A DNA stretch of 64,000 nucleotides. Origin: Phyllobacterium zundukense. GTDB taxonomy: Bacteria > Pseudomonadota > Alphaproteobacteria > Rhizobiales > Rhizobiaceae. The position numbers were made by a program, and so were the translations under genes. How positions within the stretch are numbered: the first letter of the stretch is position 1; the number at the start of each line of letters is the position of its first letter. This document shows positions 1 to 8,272 of the stretch, piece by piece. The notes under the pieces were generated by a model. It was not told where the DNA came from, ran no database searches, and saw only the letters and a list, made by a program, of their open reading frames with translations. The DNA is taken from the NCBI RefSeq assembly GCF_025452195.1, contig NZ_CP104973.1, positions 1,550,001-1,614,000 of the forward strand, written 5' to 3'.

Positions 1-1
1 C

Positions 2-1180
2 ACCTTCCTGCCGATGCACTTCACGGGCTTGCGCGGTATGCCGCGCCGGGTGTTCACATATCCGGCGGATGTGGGCTGGGACTGGTTCAATTTCATTTCG
101 TCAATCGGCGCGTTCGTCTTTGCCGTCGGTTTTTCGGTCGTCCTTATCGATGTGCTGCGACCCAAGAAGCAAAGACCTGATGCGGACGGCAATCCATGGA
201 ATGCCGGAACGCTCGAATGGCTCGCGCAACGCGATGAAAGTTTTGGGATGCGCACCATACCCATCATCAGACATCGTTATCCGATCTGGTACCAAAAGAA
301 CTTTGTTCAGGACGTACGCGAAGGGCGTTTCTATTTGCCCGACGCGGAGGATGGGAGACGTGAGTCTCTCGTAACATCGGTTTTGGACGCTGAACCCGAA
401 CAATGTGCCCGGATACCCGGGCCGACGTTCCTCACGCTCTTCGCCGCGATCTTTCTGGGCGCTACTTTCATTTTTGCTACTTATCACTGGTGGATATCCA
501 CGCTCGCGAGCGCTTTTCTGACGCTTGCAACAGTCTTGTCGTGGTTGTGGACCGGCACAGGCGAAATCCCCGAGAAGCAGTTTCGAGATATCGGACTTCA
601 ACGCCGGGTACCGCTTTATCGCTCGGGACCAGCTTCCACTGGCTGGTGGGCCATGTTCATCACCATGACAGGCGATCTTACGGCATTTCTCAGTCTCATG
701 TTCTGCTACTTTTTTTACTGGACCATTCACACCGACTTTCCACCAGGGGCAGACGGCAGGAATGGAACGTACTGGCTGGCAGGCTCGGCATGCCTGGTCA
801 TCCTGGCTTGGGCTTCGACGCTCTTGGCGCGGCGATTGAACACCGCCGGTTACCCTGCAGGTGTTCGATCCGCACTTTATGCTGGAGTAGCGTTGGGGAT
901 CCTGGGCGTTCTGGCCATGCTTGCTGGTCCCTGGTTTTCGAAAATGGACCCAACAGCCAATGTCTATCCGGCGACCGTTTGGGCGATTGTCATCTGGGTT
1001 GCCGTGCATACGTCTGTGGGGGTGATCATGCAGGCCTACTGCATCGCCCGCGCTTATGCAGGGAGGTTGACTGCCCGATATGACATGGAGATCTGGAATG
1101 TCACCTTATACTGGCACTTCGCCTGTTTTAGCGCGGTGGTCGCCTTGGCCACGCTCGTTGCTTTCCCGAACCTGACATGA
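2..1180 (+). CDS. Cytochrome c oxidase, fused subunit I+III, C-terminal part (5' end outside window)
   Basis: The reading frame is open from the first complete codon, so the gene begins upstream. The first residues (TFLPMHFTGLRGMPRR) are the conserved end of subunit I, just after its last haem/CuB helices. From about residue 140 a run of hydrophobic helices with the subunit III pattern follows (GWWAMFITMTGDLTAFLSL, then a terminal helix after a W-x-HF motif). In the family such I+III fusions form the catalytic core of an aa3-type proton-pumping oxidase in the inner membrane. The next three genes follow closely on the same strand, as in an alternative cox operon. The subunit II gene is presumably upstream and cannot be seen. 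Confidence 0.9.
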   Translation, partial: TFLPMHFTGLRGMPRRVFTYPADVGWDWFNFISSIGAFVFAVGFSVVLIDVLRPKKQRPDADGNPWNAGTLEWLAQRDESFGMRTIPIIRHRYPIWYQKNFVQDVREGRFYLPDAEDGRRESLVTSVLDAEPEQCARIPGPTFLTLFAAIFLGATFIFATYHWWISTLASAFLTLATVLSWLWTGTGEIPEKQFRDIGLQRRVPLYRSGPASTGWWAMFITMTGDLTAFLSLMFCYFFYWTIHTDFPPGADGRNGTYWLAGSACLVILAWASTLLARRLNTAGYPAGVRSALYAGVALGILGVLAMLAGPWFSKMDPTANVYPATVWAIVIWVAVHTSVGVIMQAYCIARAYAGRLTARYDMEIWNVTLYWHFACFSAVVALATLVAFPNLT

Positions 1181-1187
1181 GGGCGCC

Positions 1188-1565
1188 ATGACACGCGAAA
1201 CCGAAACGGGCCACAATCTTTGGCGGATGCTTGCGCCCCTGACGATATGGGCGCTGCATTTTCTCGCCTGCTATGTCGCGGCTGCGATTCTATGTGCCAA
1301 ATACCCTCAGATCACAGACCTTGCGCCCCTCCGCCATCTGATATTTCTTGTCACTTTCCTTGCGGTGGCAGCTGTTGCCTACATCGGATTCTCGACGCTG
1401 CGAATATGGCGGCACAGCCTGGATGGCGATCTGGATTATGACCACGACACGCCCGAGGAGCGGCATCGCTTCCTTGCGCACGTTACGCTGATGCTATGTG
1501 CATTATCTGTTATCGGTATCCTGTACGTCGCCATTCCGGCCGCAATAATCGGATCATGCCGATGA
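1188..1565 (+). CDS. Small membrane protein of the cytochrome oxidase operon
   Basis: This 125-residue protein has three likely membrane segments (about 14-36, 46-68 and 94-120) joined by a short acidic loop (DGDLDYDHDTPEERHR). It starts 8 bases after the oxidase gene and its end overlaps the start of the ctaG-like gene, so it belongs to the operon. I do not recognise a named family. By position it could be an accessory or subunit-IV-like protein of the oxidase, or an assembly helper. Product class is supported by hydropathy and context only. Confidence 0.75.
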   Translation: MTRETETGHNLWRMLAPLTIWALHFLACYVAAAILCAKYPQITDLAPLRHLIFLVTFLAVAAVAYIGFSTLRIWRHSLDGDLDYDHDTPEERHRFLAHVTLMLCALSVIGILYVAIPAAIIGSCR

Positions 1566-2215
1566 AGGAAACGGCTAGCCTCACCGCGGGACTTATTGTC
1601 CTGGCCATGGCTTGGAGCGGGCCGTTGGCCATCGTCGGCCAACCGGGTTTTTCGTTCCAGATGTTGACGCACATGCTGGTGGTTGCAGTCGCTTCGCCAC
1701 TTTTGGCAGTCTTTCTGCGGCCCGTTCTGCAAGCCCGTGCGTCCCCAATAGTGATCGCCACAATAGCATTCGTTTCGAGTCTGGCTGATTTCATCCTCAT
1801 CTGGGCCTGGCACGTTCCTGTCCTGCACGATTACGCGCGCTACAACAGCGTGGTGCTATTGGCTGAACAGGCGTCATTTCTCTTCATAGGTGTCGTGGTC
1901 TGGACGTTTGCGCTGGCCACCTACCAGACAGCAAGGCGCACAGCGGGCCTCGTCGGAGCGGGGGTTCTGTTTTTTACGTCGATGCATATGACGCTACTTG
2001 GTGCGCTCCTGGCGCTGGCGTCTCGCCCTCTTTACGGCAGCTGTCTGGATGGAGCGAAGGCACTCAACTTGAGTGTTCAGGAAGACCAGCAACTCGGAGG
2101 TGTGATTATGCTGGTCATGGGCGGGTTGATTTACCTTGGCGTCGGCCTCGCCCTGGCCGGTGCCTCCATCGGTGCACACGACGACTTGTCTCTGCGTAAA
2201 AAGGAAGGGAGCTGA
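1556..2215 (+). CDS. ctaG: Cytochrome c oxidase assembly factor, CtaG (caa3) family
   Basis: The protein is a polytopic membrane protein with features of the caa3-CtaG family: a histidine in an early helix (LTHMLVVAVASPLLA), the W-x-W-H motif in FILIWAWHVPVLHDY, and a late MHMTLLGALL segment. The family is thought to help copper insertion into oxidase. ATG at 1556 is chosen because it precedes the hydrophobic N-terminus; another ATG at 1562 overlaps the previous stop as ATGA. A start at 1496 would add an unlikely hydrophilic extension inside the upstream gene. The stop shares a base with the next start (TGATG). Confidence 0.85.
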   Translation: MPMKETASLTAGLIVLAMAWSGPLAIVGQPGFSFQMLTHMLVVAVASPLLAVFLRPVLQARASPIVIATIAFVSSLADFILIWAWHVPVLHDYARYNSVVLLAEQASFLFIGVVVWTFALATYQTARRTAGLVGAGVLFFTSMHMTLLGALLALASRPLYGSCLDGAKALNLSVQEDQQLGGVIMLVMGGLIYLGVGLALAGASIGAHDDLSLRKKEGS

Positions 2216-3300
2216 TGCGCCCGCGCTTCGTGCTAGTAACTGCCCTTGCAGGGCTACTCATTGCTGTCGTTTCTGCCTGGTCAGGTCTATTCAACGTGGC
2301 TGCGAGCAGTGGGCATTTCAAGATCACAGCATGGTTCCTGCACTACGTGATGCGCCAGTCGGTGAAGACCCATTCGATCGGCATCGTGCCGCCTGATCTG
2401 AATGATCCCGTGCTGATCCGCCGTGGCGGAGCCCACTTTGAGACGGCCTGTGTTTATTGTCATGGAAGTCCTCTTGCGGACGGTAGCCCCGTGGCACGAC
2501 AGATGACCCCAGCCCCACCGCAGCTTGGACACACCTTGGATACGTGGAAGTCCGCCGAGCTCTTCTGGATCGTCAAACACGGCATCAAGTATACGGGCAT
2601 GCCAGCATGGCCGGCTCAGGATAGGGACGACGAGGTCTGGGCGGTGGTCGCATTCCTTGAAGTCCTGTCGACGATGTCCGCTGCGTCTTACCGAGAAATA
2701 GCGTTCGGGACTGAATCCGAGCATATCGCGGTACCAGCCGATCTCCCGCAATCGAAAGGCTGTACTCGATGTCACGGACAAGACGGCAAGGGCGATGACA
2801 TCGAAGCGTTTCCCCGGTTGGACATACAGTCCGAGCGATATCTTGGTGCGGCACTGCAAAGCTACGTTCACGGCCGGCGGCAGAGCGGCATCATGGAAGC
2901 TGCCGTTTCCGGACTCACGCCCGGCGACATCGAAGCACTCGCCCGTTACTACCGGGCACCGGCCGAGCCCGGTCAGGCCCAGCACCAATCGGCAGACGAT
3001 GCGACCGTGCTCAAGGGACAGAAAATTGCGCGGGAAGGGATTGCCGAAAAACAGATTCCCGCATGCAATAGCTGTCATCAACCAGAGGGCAACACGCCCA
3101 ATTTCCGTCCCGATTTTCCTCGATTGGCAGGACAGAACAGGCGGTTTCTGATCGATCAGTTACATCTGTTTGCCGCTGAAAAAGATAGAGGTGGAACGGC
3201 CTTCGCCGGGCTTATGGCACCCTTCGCGCATAAACTCGATAACGAAGATATACACGCCGTCGCGGCCTGGTATGCTAGTTTGCCTGCCAGTCGCAATTGA
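2215..3300 (+). CDS. Tri-haem c-type cytochrome
   Basis: Three haem-binding CXXCH motifs are present: C79-H83 (CVYCH), C183-H187 (CTRCH) and C284-H288 (CNSCH), each in a cytochrome-c-like domain of roughly 90-100 residues. Residues 5-22 form an N-terminal membrane anchor or signal sequence, so the haem domains face the periplasm. The gene is translationally coupled to the ctaG-like gene (shared base at 2215) and ends the oxidase operon. The likely role is to carry electrons from the bc1 complex or a periplasmic dehydrogenase to the oxidase. The length of 361 residues fits fused diheme-plus-monoheme cytochromes. Confidence 0.88.
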   Translation: MRPRFVLVTALAGLLIAVVSAWSGLFNVAASSGHFKITAWFLHYVMRQSVKTHSIGIVPPDLNDPVLIRRGGAHFETACVYCHGSPLADGSPVARQMTPAPPQLGHTLDTWKSAELFWIVKHGIKYTGMPAWPAQDRDDEVWAVVAFLEVLSTMSAASYREIAFGTESEHIAVPADLPQSKGCTRCHGQDGKGDDIEAFPRLDIQSERYLGAALQSYVHGRRQSGIMEAAVSGLTPGDIEALARYYRAPAEPGQAQHQSADDATVLKGQKIAREGIAEKQIPACNSCHQPEGNTPNFRPDFPRLAGQNRRFLIDQLHLFAAEKDRGGTAFAGLMAPFAHKLDNEDIHAVAAWYASLPASRN

Positions 3301-3377
3301 GATTCGCCGGGAGCGGCGATACTAGCGACCCGGCGTCGAGTGCAAAGAGCAAAACCCTTCCCGCGCCGCGCAGTCTC

Positions 3378-3623
3378 TTAGTCATCAGCGCGTGGTTTAT
3401 TATGGCCACTTTCCTGATTGAGGCCGCGGATTTCCGGGCGTTTGCCTGTATCGGCAGCATCGGTGCGGGGAGCTCGAAGTTTGTCACCCTTGCGGTAGGC
3501 CTCGCGTAATTCCTTCGATTGTTTCAGATCGCGCTCCGCGGCCCCGGGGTCCACTTCCTTGTCCGGACTCAAGCGGCCTTCAATGATGTCGATCTGCCTG
3601 TCGTGTGTTTTTCTTCCGACCAT
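3378..3623 (-). CDS. Small hydrophilic protein, function unknown
   Basis: This 81-residue protein is rich in charged residues, with no membrane segment and few large hydrophobic residues. AAGGA lies about 8 bases before the ATG at 3623. Its start overlaps the end of the NTF2-like gene by 44 bases on the same strand, suggesting co-transcription. It resembles in composition the three small proteins at 4145-4793. I do not recognise a family. The reading-frame evidence is modest. Confidence 0.55.
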   Translation of the reverse strand: MVGRKTHDRQIDIIEGRLSPDKEVDPGAAERDLKQSKELREAYRKGDKLRAPRTDAADTGKRPEIRGLNQESGHNKPRADD

Positions 3624-4077
3624 GGTTCCGATCCTTCATAGGGGTCTGTTGTTCGGGCGGCAGCGGCGTTTGCTGATGGTGCACAAGAAGCCACTGCGAA
3701 TTCGTGCGCGTGTAAATGGAGCTGCAGAGCGCCCTGTAGGGGGGATCGCCATCGCGTTGCGCTATTGCCCGATAAGTCAGCACCGTTACGCGAGTGTCCA
3801 GTTCTACCAGGCTGCCGTTCTCCATCTCGATCGTTTCCCAGCGCGGCGCCTGCTCAAGTGCCGCGGTGATCTCATTTCCAACGAGGACGCCGGGTGGTTC
3901 CGGAAACACCATGATGCAATCGGGCGCCAGAAACGTCGTGTAGTAGGCCGCATCATTGAGCCAGAAGCCACGTTCCATCTCCCACAGCGCTCCCTCGTTC
4001 GAGCTGTCGTTTTGTGTCACGGAAGTCCTGACAAAGAATGGCAGCAGTTCGGAGATGCCGGAACCCAAGAGGTTCAT
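3580..4077 (-). CDS. NTF2-like / DUF4440-type protein
   Basis: The 165-residue product has the signature of the SnoaL/DUF4440 group of the NTF2-like fold: an early W-x-M-E-x-G-F-W segment, then D-A-A-Y-Y followed by FLAPDCIMVFPEPPGVLVG, and later Y-R-A-L-C-S-S-I-Y with W-L-L-V-H-H-Q-Q-T. Such proteins are small cone-shaped barrels that bind or turn over small molecules, and some act in stress adaptation. A strong ribosome site (AGGAGGAG) precedes the ATG at 4077. The last 20 or so residues after HHQQTPL are polar and probably disordered. Confidence 0.75.
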   Translation of the reverse strand: MNLLGSGISELLPFFVRTSVTQNDSSNEGALWEMERGFWLNDAAYYTTFLAPDCIMVFPEPPGVLVGNEITAALEQAPRWETIEMENGSLVELDTRVTVLTYRAIAQRDGDPPYRALCSSIYTRTNSQWLLVHHQQTPLPPEQQTPMKDRNHGRKKNTRQADRHH

Positions 4078-4144
4078 ATCTATTCTCCTCCTCAGTGCAG
4101 GAGCCCTATGGCCGCCAAGGTGAATGGTTGCACCGGCGCCTTGC

Positions 4145-4363
4145 TCAATCGTCGTTCAAACGGTTTGCCGCATGATCATGGTACTGTTCGGTCTGTATCT
4201 GTTTGCCGTCCGCACCACGTTCACGCGAGTGCTGTGCCTTGTCCCTGTTGGACAGGACCCTGTTTTCAGGAATCTTGTCCTCCGGCGTCTTTGACATTGC
4301 GCCTTCACCTGAGCCTTTGCCCTGTGAACCTTTGCCAAAATGCTTCTTACTGGCTTGCGCCAT
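4145..4363 (-). CDS. Small disordered hydrophilic protein
   Basis: The 72-residue product begins MAQASKKHFGKGSQGKGSG and is dominated by Gly, Lys, Ser, Asp and Gln, with almost no hydrophobic residues, so it is probably intrinsically disordered. AAGGAAA lies 5-11 bases before the ATG. Related composition in the next two small genes on the same strand suggests a group of co-expressed, perhaps stress-protective peptides. No enzymatic function can be proposed. Confidence 0.55.
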   Translation of the reverse strand: MAQASKKHFGKGSQGKGSGEGAMSKTPEDKIPENRVLSNRDKAQHSRERGADGKQIQTEQYHDHAANRLNDD

Positions 4364-4401
4364 AGGAATTTCCTTTCATGCTTGTCCCATGAGTGGAGCG
4401 A

Positions 4402-4599
4402 TCATTTTCCAGCCTTTTTCCGTGGATCGTGCGTGTGATGGCTATCTCGCTCGCCGCCGCCGCCGGATATCTTGCTCTTCGCGCGCTGATCGGACTCGGC
4501 CGGTGGCTTGTGGATTTCGAGCGGTGCCTTGGCATTTTCATGCGAGGCTCCCGGGCCTCCCTGGCGAATGCTGGCTGGCGTCTTGGTTGATGTTGGCAT
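4402..4599 (-). CDS. Small disordered hydrophilic protein
   Basis: A 65-residue product starting MPTSTKTPASIRQGGPG, with runs of Gly (SGGGGERD), Lys and His and no membrane segment. The start at 4599 is preferred over an ATG at 4611 because GAGG lies 6-7 bases before it. It lies between two similar small genes on the same strand. Unknown function; predicted disordered. Confidence 0.5.
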   Translation of the reverse strand: MPTSTKTPASIRQGGPGASHENAKAPLEIHKPPAESDQRAKSKISGGGGERDSHHTHDPRKKAGK

Positions 4600-4607
4600 G
4601 ATGAACC

Positions 4608-4793
4608 TCAACGATCCTGCTGATAACCCTGATGGGTCGTGTTGACTTTGGTGTTGCCGGTCTGACCGCGCTTTTCCGGATGGTCGGTTGCGCTTCCGTG
4701 TTGGGCCTCTTGCTTATCCTCAGGATTGGCGGCATCGCCGGTTCCCTTGGGCGAGCGATTGTCCTTGGGGACAGGGGGTGATTTGGCAGTCAT
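4608..4793 (-). CDS. Small disordered hydrophilic protein
   Basis: The 61-residue product starting MTAKSPPVPKDNRSPKG is rich in Pro, Lys, Asp, Gly and Gln and lacks hydrophobic stretches. The start at 4793 is preceded by GGAAGGAGA, a very good ribosome site; a longer frame from 4889 is open but has no such signal. It is the first of three small same-strand genes. Function unknown. Confidence 0.55.
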   Translation of the reverse strand: MTAKSPPVPKDNRSPKGTGDAANPEDKQEAQHGSATDHPEKRGQTGNTKVNTTHQGYQQDR

Positions 4794-4913
4794 GATTTTT
4801 TCTCCTTCCCGTTTCAAACCAATCAATCCACCGAATGTTCCATCAGCGCGGACTTCATCGCAGAAAGGCATAGGTTGGCCGCAGAACATTCATCGTGGGA
4901 ACACGAACCGCGC

Positions 4914-6890
4914 TCACAAGCCAAACGGATAAGTGTCGGGCGCACCCGGCTTGGCATGCTCCGCCCCGAGCGGTGTGAGGGCAGAGGTTTCGTCAAACCA
5001 GACAAAAGCATCGAATTGACGGGCAAGCGACGCTTCAGCGTAGTGGCTGAGCACCTCGGTTTCCGGTCGATAGATCACACCGATAAACCGCTCCAATCGC
5101 GGTTCCGTCAGGCGTTGGCTGAGCAGCTCGTGTTGATCAAAATCAAGAAGGAAACGCGGAATGGCCGCCTCATGGCAAAGCCGTTCGTAGCTGTCGTGGT
5201 GCGAATGGCGCACGTCCATTATCTGCATCTCGCCATCCCAATCGGCGGCTGCAGCGACCGTGCCGGTATGCGTGCTGAATCCGATCAGGGCTGTTTCCTT
5301 GTGGAAGCGCTGGCGACAAAGCTGGCCGATGGTCAGTTCGCCGCGCACAACACCCATGTCGGTATAGCGAGCGTCGCCGATGTGCGAGTTGTGCGCCCAT
5401 ACCACAGCCTTGGCATCCGGGCCGCCTGTCTCAAGGATACGGCAGAGCGTCTCGAACATATGCGAGTCGCGCAGGTTCCATGATTCAGGACCACCATAAT
5501 ACATGATGCGGTAGTAGCGCTCCGCCGCAGCGACGAGGCGCGCGTTTTGCGCGGCATCGAAATAGTCCTTGCCATCCCTTGCTGCATAGTCGAGGCGGCG
5601 ATTGAGCAGATCGCGGCACTGGGCGACAATCGCATCTTCGCATCTCCGGTAGCCGGCGGTGAGCACGGCGCGTCCGTAGCTGGAAGGCTCCTTTTGCCAA
5701 GGCGTCAGGCAGCCGTAGCGTTCGCGGGCGATTACGGCCGACCGGGGATCGACCTCATCCAGATAGTCTAGGACGGCGGCAATGGATCCGCTCATGTTGT
5801 AGATGTCGAGGCCGTAAAAGCCGGCGTGTCGCTCAGGCTCTACCCCGCCATTATATTCACGCATCCAATCGATGAACGCATCCACATCGGTGTTGCGCCA
5901 CATCCAGGTGGGAAAACGCTGGAACGGCGGGTCGGAACCGGGCCGTGCCTGCCGATGCCGGACATAGCGGTCTATCTCCGCTGCATCGGGCCAATCCGCC
6001 TCAACGGCCACGATCGTGAAACCGTGTTTTTCGACAAGATGCCGGGTGATCGCGGCGCGGGCACTGTAGAAATCCGATGTCCCGTGGCTGGCCTCGCCTA
6101 GCAACACCACGCGCCGGTCAGCAAAGCGGCCAAAACACTCTCCAAACGCCGGATCGTCGGATTCAGGCAGCGGTTCGGCAGCGGCTGCGATCATATCGGG
6201 CAGCGTTTGTTCGCGCACTGCGGTGACGGGACGGTCACTCTCCTCTGCCCAGCCCTGCTCTCCAATCAAGGGGACGAACATCACCGAGCCGAGGTCCTCC
6301 GTCTCAAAGTCGGTTTCGCTCGTACGGGTCAGTTTGCGAAGCGTCTGACTCCATTCGTCAAGGCCGACCGGGATCACCAGGCGACCGCCTATCGTCAGCT
6401 GCTCTTTCAGCGCCCGGGGTACCTCCGGTCCGCCCGCCGCGACCAGAATGACATCGAAGGGCGCGGCTTCTGGCCATCCTTTCGTGCCGTCACCAATACG
6501 CAGATCGATGTTGTCGTAGCCGAGTTGCTGCAACCGCCTGCGGGCGGATTCGCCAAGGGTGTGATGGCGCTCGATGGCAAACACCCGGTCAGCTATCTGG
6601 CTGGCTACCGCCGCCGCATAGCCGGACCCTGCGCCTACATCGAGAACGGTTTCACCGGGCTTCAATTCCGCGGCTTCAATCATCCGCGCAACGATGTAGG
6701 GTTGCGAAATGGTCTGGCCCTCGCTTATCGGCAAGGGACTGTCCTCATAGGCAAACTCTTCAAATCCCGGATCGACAAAAACTTCGCGCGGCACACGGCG
6801 CATGGCCTCTAGAATGTGGGAGTCATTTATACCGCGCCGGGCAATCTGAACATCTACCATCCGGTTTCGCGCGCGGGGAAAGTCGAGCAT
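4914..6890 (-). CDS. Fusion: protein-L-isoaspartate O-methyltransferase + erythromycin-esterase-like domain
   Basis: Residues about 1-212 match protein-L-isoaspartate methyltransferase, which repairs damaged Asp/Asn residues using SAM: N-terminal R-x-x-M-V-D, then ISQPYIVARM and the SAM loop LDVGAGSGY (83-91). From about residue 235 a second domain matches the erythromycin esterase (EreA/B) family: LLGEASHGTSDFY with the active-site Glu and His (266, 269), VEADWPDAAEIDRYV, and AHNSHIGDAR (H500, H503). Ere homologues also occur as housekeeping proteins of unknown substrate, so macrolide resistance should not be assumed. The join has no internal stop. It lies in a stretch of stress-associated genes. 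Confidence 0.88.
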   Translation of the reverse strand: MLDFPRARNRMVDVQIARRGINDSHILEAMRRVPREVFVDPGFEEFAYEDSPLPISEGQTISQPYIVARMIEAAELKPGETVLDVGAGSGYAAAVASQIADRVFAIERHHTLGESARRRLQQLGYDNIDLRIGDGTKGWPEAAPFDVILVAAGGPEVPRALKEQLTIGGRLVIPVGLDEWSQTLRKLTRTSETDFETEDLGSVMFVPLIGEQGWAEESDRPVTAVREQTLPDMIAAAAEPLPESDDPAFGECFGRFADRRVVLLGEASHGTSDFYSARAAITRHLVEKHGFTIVAVEADWPDAAEIDRYVRHRQARPGSDPPFQRFPTWMWRNTDVDAFIDWMREYNGGVEPERHAGFYGLDIYNMSGSIAAVLDYLDEVDPRSAVIARERYGCLTPWQKEPSSYGRAVLTAGYRRCEDAIVAQCRDLLNRRLDYAARDGKDYFDAAQNARLVAAAERYYRIMYYGGPESWNLRDSHMFETLCRILETGGPDAKAVVWAHNSHIGDARYTDMGVVRGELTIGQLCRQRFHKETALIGFSTHTGTVAAAADWDGEMQIMDVRHSHHDSYERLCHEAAIPRFLLDFDQHELLSQRLTEPRLERFIGVIYRPETEVLSHYAEASLARQFDAFVWFDETSALTPLGAEHAKPGAPDTYPFGL

Positions 6891-7022
6891 TATCAGCGCT
6901 CCAGCAGTGGTGTATCCGCTTCCTTAACCTCGAACGAAGGCAATGGTTCCGATTTCAACTTCCACCAAGAGCGCGACTGAATCGCCGCGAAGGGTGCGCA
7001 CGCAGGGCTGACCCGCGTCCAA

Positions 7023-7670
7023 TTATGCTCCGGTATCGTCGTGGCTCGCGCTCAGGGGTTTTGATTCGGGCGACCCTTTGTAGCGAAGGAAAATTGACAA
7101 AACGACCAGCATTGCCGTGGAGAAGAATTCGGACTGCCAGTTCTGAAACGATTCAAACCAGAACCGCGCACCGCCAATATAGGCAAGTAGTGACTGCGTG
7201 CTATTTCCATGGATAACGGCTTCGGCATTCGATGATACGTGGCTGGCCAGCATATGCCCGAGGAAGGAAAGGATAAACAAGAACACCAGGACCAGACCAA
7301 GGGAGTAGCGATACAGCCAGCGAAACAGAGGAACATTATGCAATTTGGCCGGGTAGCGGGGCTCGTCGTTCTCGCCTCCTTTTTCGGGCGGTCCCTCCGG
7401 GTCGCGGGATTCGGCAGATCCCTTCTGGAAGAGATATGCGGTAAGAACGACGTAGGTTGCCATTTGCAGCCATTCGCTCTCCCAGTTTTCAAACAGCGCC
7501 GACAAGAAATTTGCGTTGGTCAAGTATTGGGCGAGTGATACCGCAGGCAGGCCGTGTTGCGCCAGCCGTTCGTTTTCATGGTAATGGCCAGCGACGGTCA
7601 TGCCGATCATGCTAATGAGGAACGCGGTCAAAAGGGCAACGGTCAGGCCGTTGTTGCGCAGTGTACGCAT
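7023..7670 (-). CDS. Membrane protein with internal duplication (DUF6766-like)
   Basis: The 215-residue protein has two copies of a similar unit: a hydrophobic helix near each half's start, then F-E-N-W-E-S-E-W with a helix ending in K-G-S-A-E-S (about 59-89), repeated as F-Q-N-W-Q-S-E-F with a helix ending in K-G-S-P-E-S (about 170-203). The two halves are joined by a polar linker (about 88-108). This fits a small inner-membrane protein of unknown function, tentatively DUF6766. It starts at 7670 and overlaps an HD-type remnant just upstream. Confidence 0.75.
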   Translation of the reverse strand: MRTLRNNGLTVALLTAFLISMIGMTVAGHYHENERLAQHGLPAVSLAQYLTNANFLSALFENWESEWLQMATYVVLTAYLFQKGSAESRDPEGPPEKGGENDEPRYPAKLHNVPLFRWLYRYSLGLVLVFLFILSFLGHMLASHVSSNAEAVIHGNSTQSLLAYIGGARFWFESFQNWQSEFFSTAMLVVLSIFLRYKGSPESKPLSASHDDTGA

Positions 7671-7870
7671 ATCGGTTCTCCGGTGCGAGAATCTATCGAT
7701 TCACGAAAGTCGCGCCAATCGACAACATCATGCAGGACACCGACGATCCTTTCATCCTCCGCATCCGAGGCGAGCATCAATGGGTGGAAGATGTACCGTT
7801 CTTCATCGTCGGCGAGATAAGCAGCATGGACACTGGCAGCAATCGAGATAGTGTGCTCCAAAGAGGTCAT
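7643..7870 (-). pseudogene. Truncated HD-domain phosphohydrolase remnant
   Basis: Translation from the ATG at 7870 gives MTSLEHTISIAASVHAAYL, then YIFHPLMLASDAEDERIVGVLHDVV. This resembles the start of small HD hydrolases related to (p)ppGpp hydrolase, including the paired His-Asp of LHDVV. The usual GQxDKAGxPY segment is altered, and the protein ends soon after HDVV, whereas the family runs on for over 60 residues. GGGAGAG precedes the start. I read it as a 3'-truncated remnant, although a short expressed protein cannot be excluded. Confidence 0.5.
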
Positions 7871-8032
7871 GCGGGGTCTCTCCCAGCGCTTGGTGATGAC
7901 TCTCTTTAATCCTCGGAAGAACAAGGCGTTCCATCCAACACGGGTTTTCTTTCGCTGGCGCCGGCATGGCTTTGTTGATTGGAACACGTGATTAACTTGT
8001 GCGTTTCAATCCAGCAAACAAGGAGGTCTGTC

Positions 8033-8236
8033 ATGGACTGGAATCGCGTGGAAGGTAATTGGATGCAGGTAAAAGGCAAGATCAAGGAGCAATGGGGAAG
8101 GCTGACCGACGATGATCTCGACGTCATCGCCGGGAGACGAGACCAGCTAGAAGGCAAGATTCAGGAACGATACGGCAAGGCGAAGGACGAAGCCAGGCGC
8201 GAAATCGACGACTGGTACAACAGCCAGACCTGGTAG
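8033..8236 (+). CDS. CsbD-family stress protein
   Basis: The 67-residue product MDWNRVEGNWMQVKGKIKE has the typical CsbD pattern: W-x-x-V-E-G-x-W, V-K-G-x-I-K-E-x-W-G-x-L-T-D-D-D, then G-R-R-D-Q-L-E-G-K-I-Q-E-R-Y-G-x-A-K-D-E. CsbD-like proteins are small charged general-stress proteins induced under starvation or osmotic stress; their mechanism is unknown. AAGGAGG lies 6 bases before the ATG at 8033, which excludes the longer frame from 7979. It is the only plus-strand gene here. Confidence 0.93.
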   Translation: MDWNRVEGNWMQVKGKIKEQWGRLTDDDLDVIAGRRDQLEGKIQERYGKAKDEARREIDDWYNSQTW

Positions 8237-8272
8237 CCTTCCAACCGGTGACAATGCATCACGCAGGAGAAC

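Noticed and set aside
101..1009. 302-codon open frame antisense to the oxidase gene
   Set aside because: Shadow of the certain oxidase reading frame; Arg/Pro/Ser-rich with no motif.
4203..4601. Plus-strand open frame with many cysteines across the small-protein genes
   Set aside because: Cys/Arg-rich composition typical of antisense frames and no ribosome site.
4914..6890. Macrolide resistance gene call for the erythromycin-esterase-like domain
   Set aside because: The domain is fused to a protein-repair enzyme with no mobile element near; family members often are not resistance genes.
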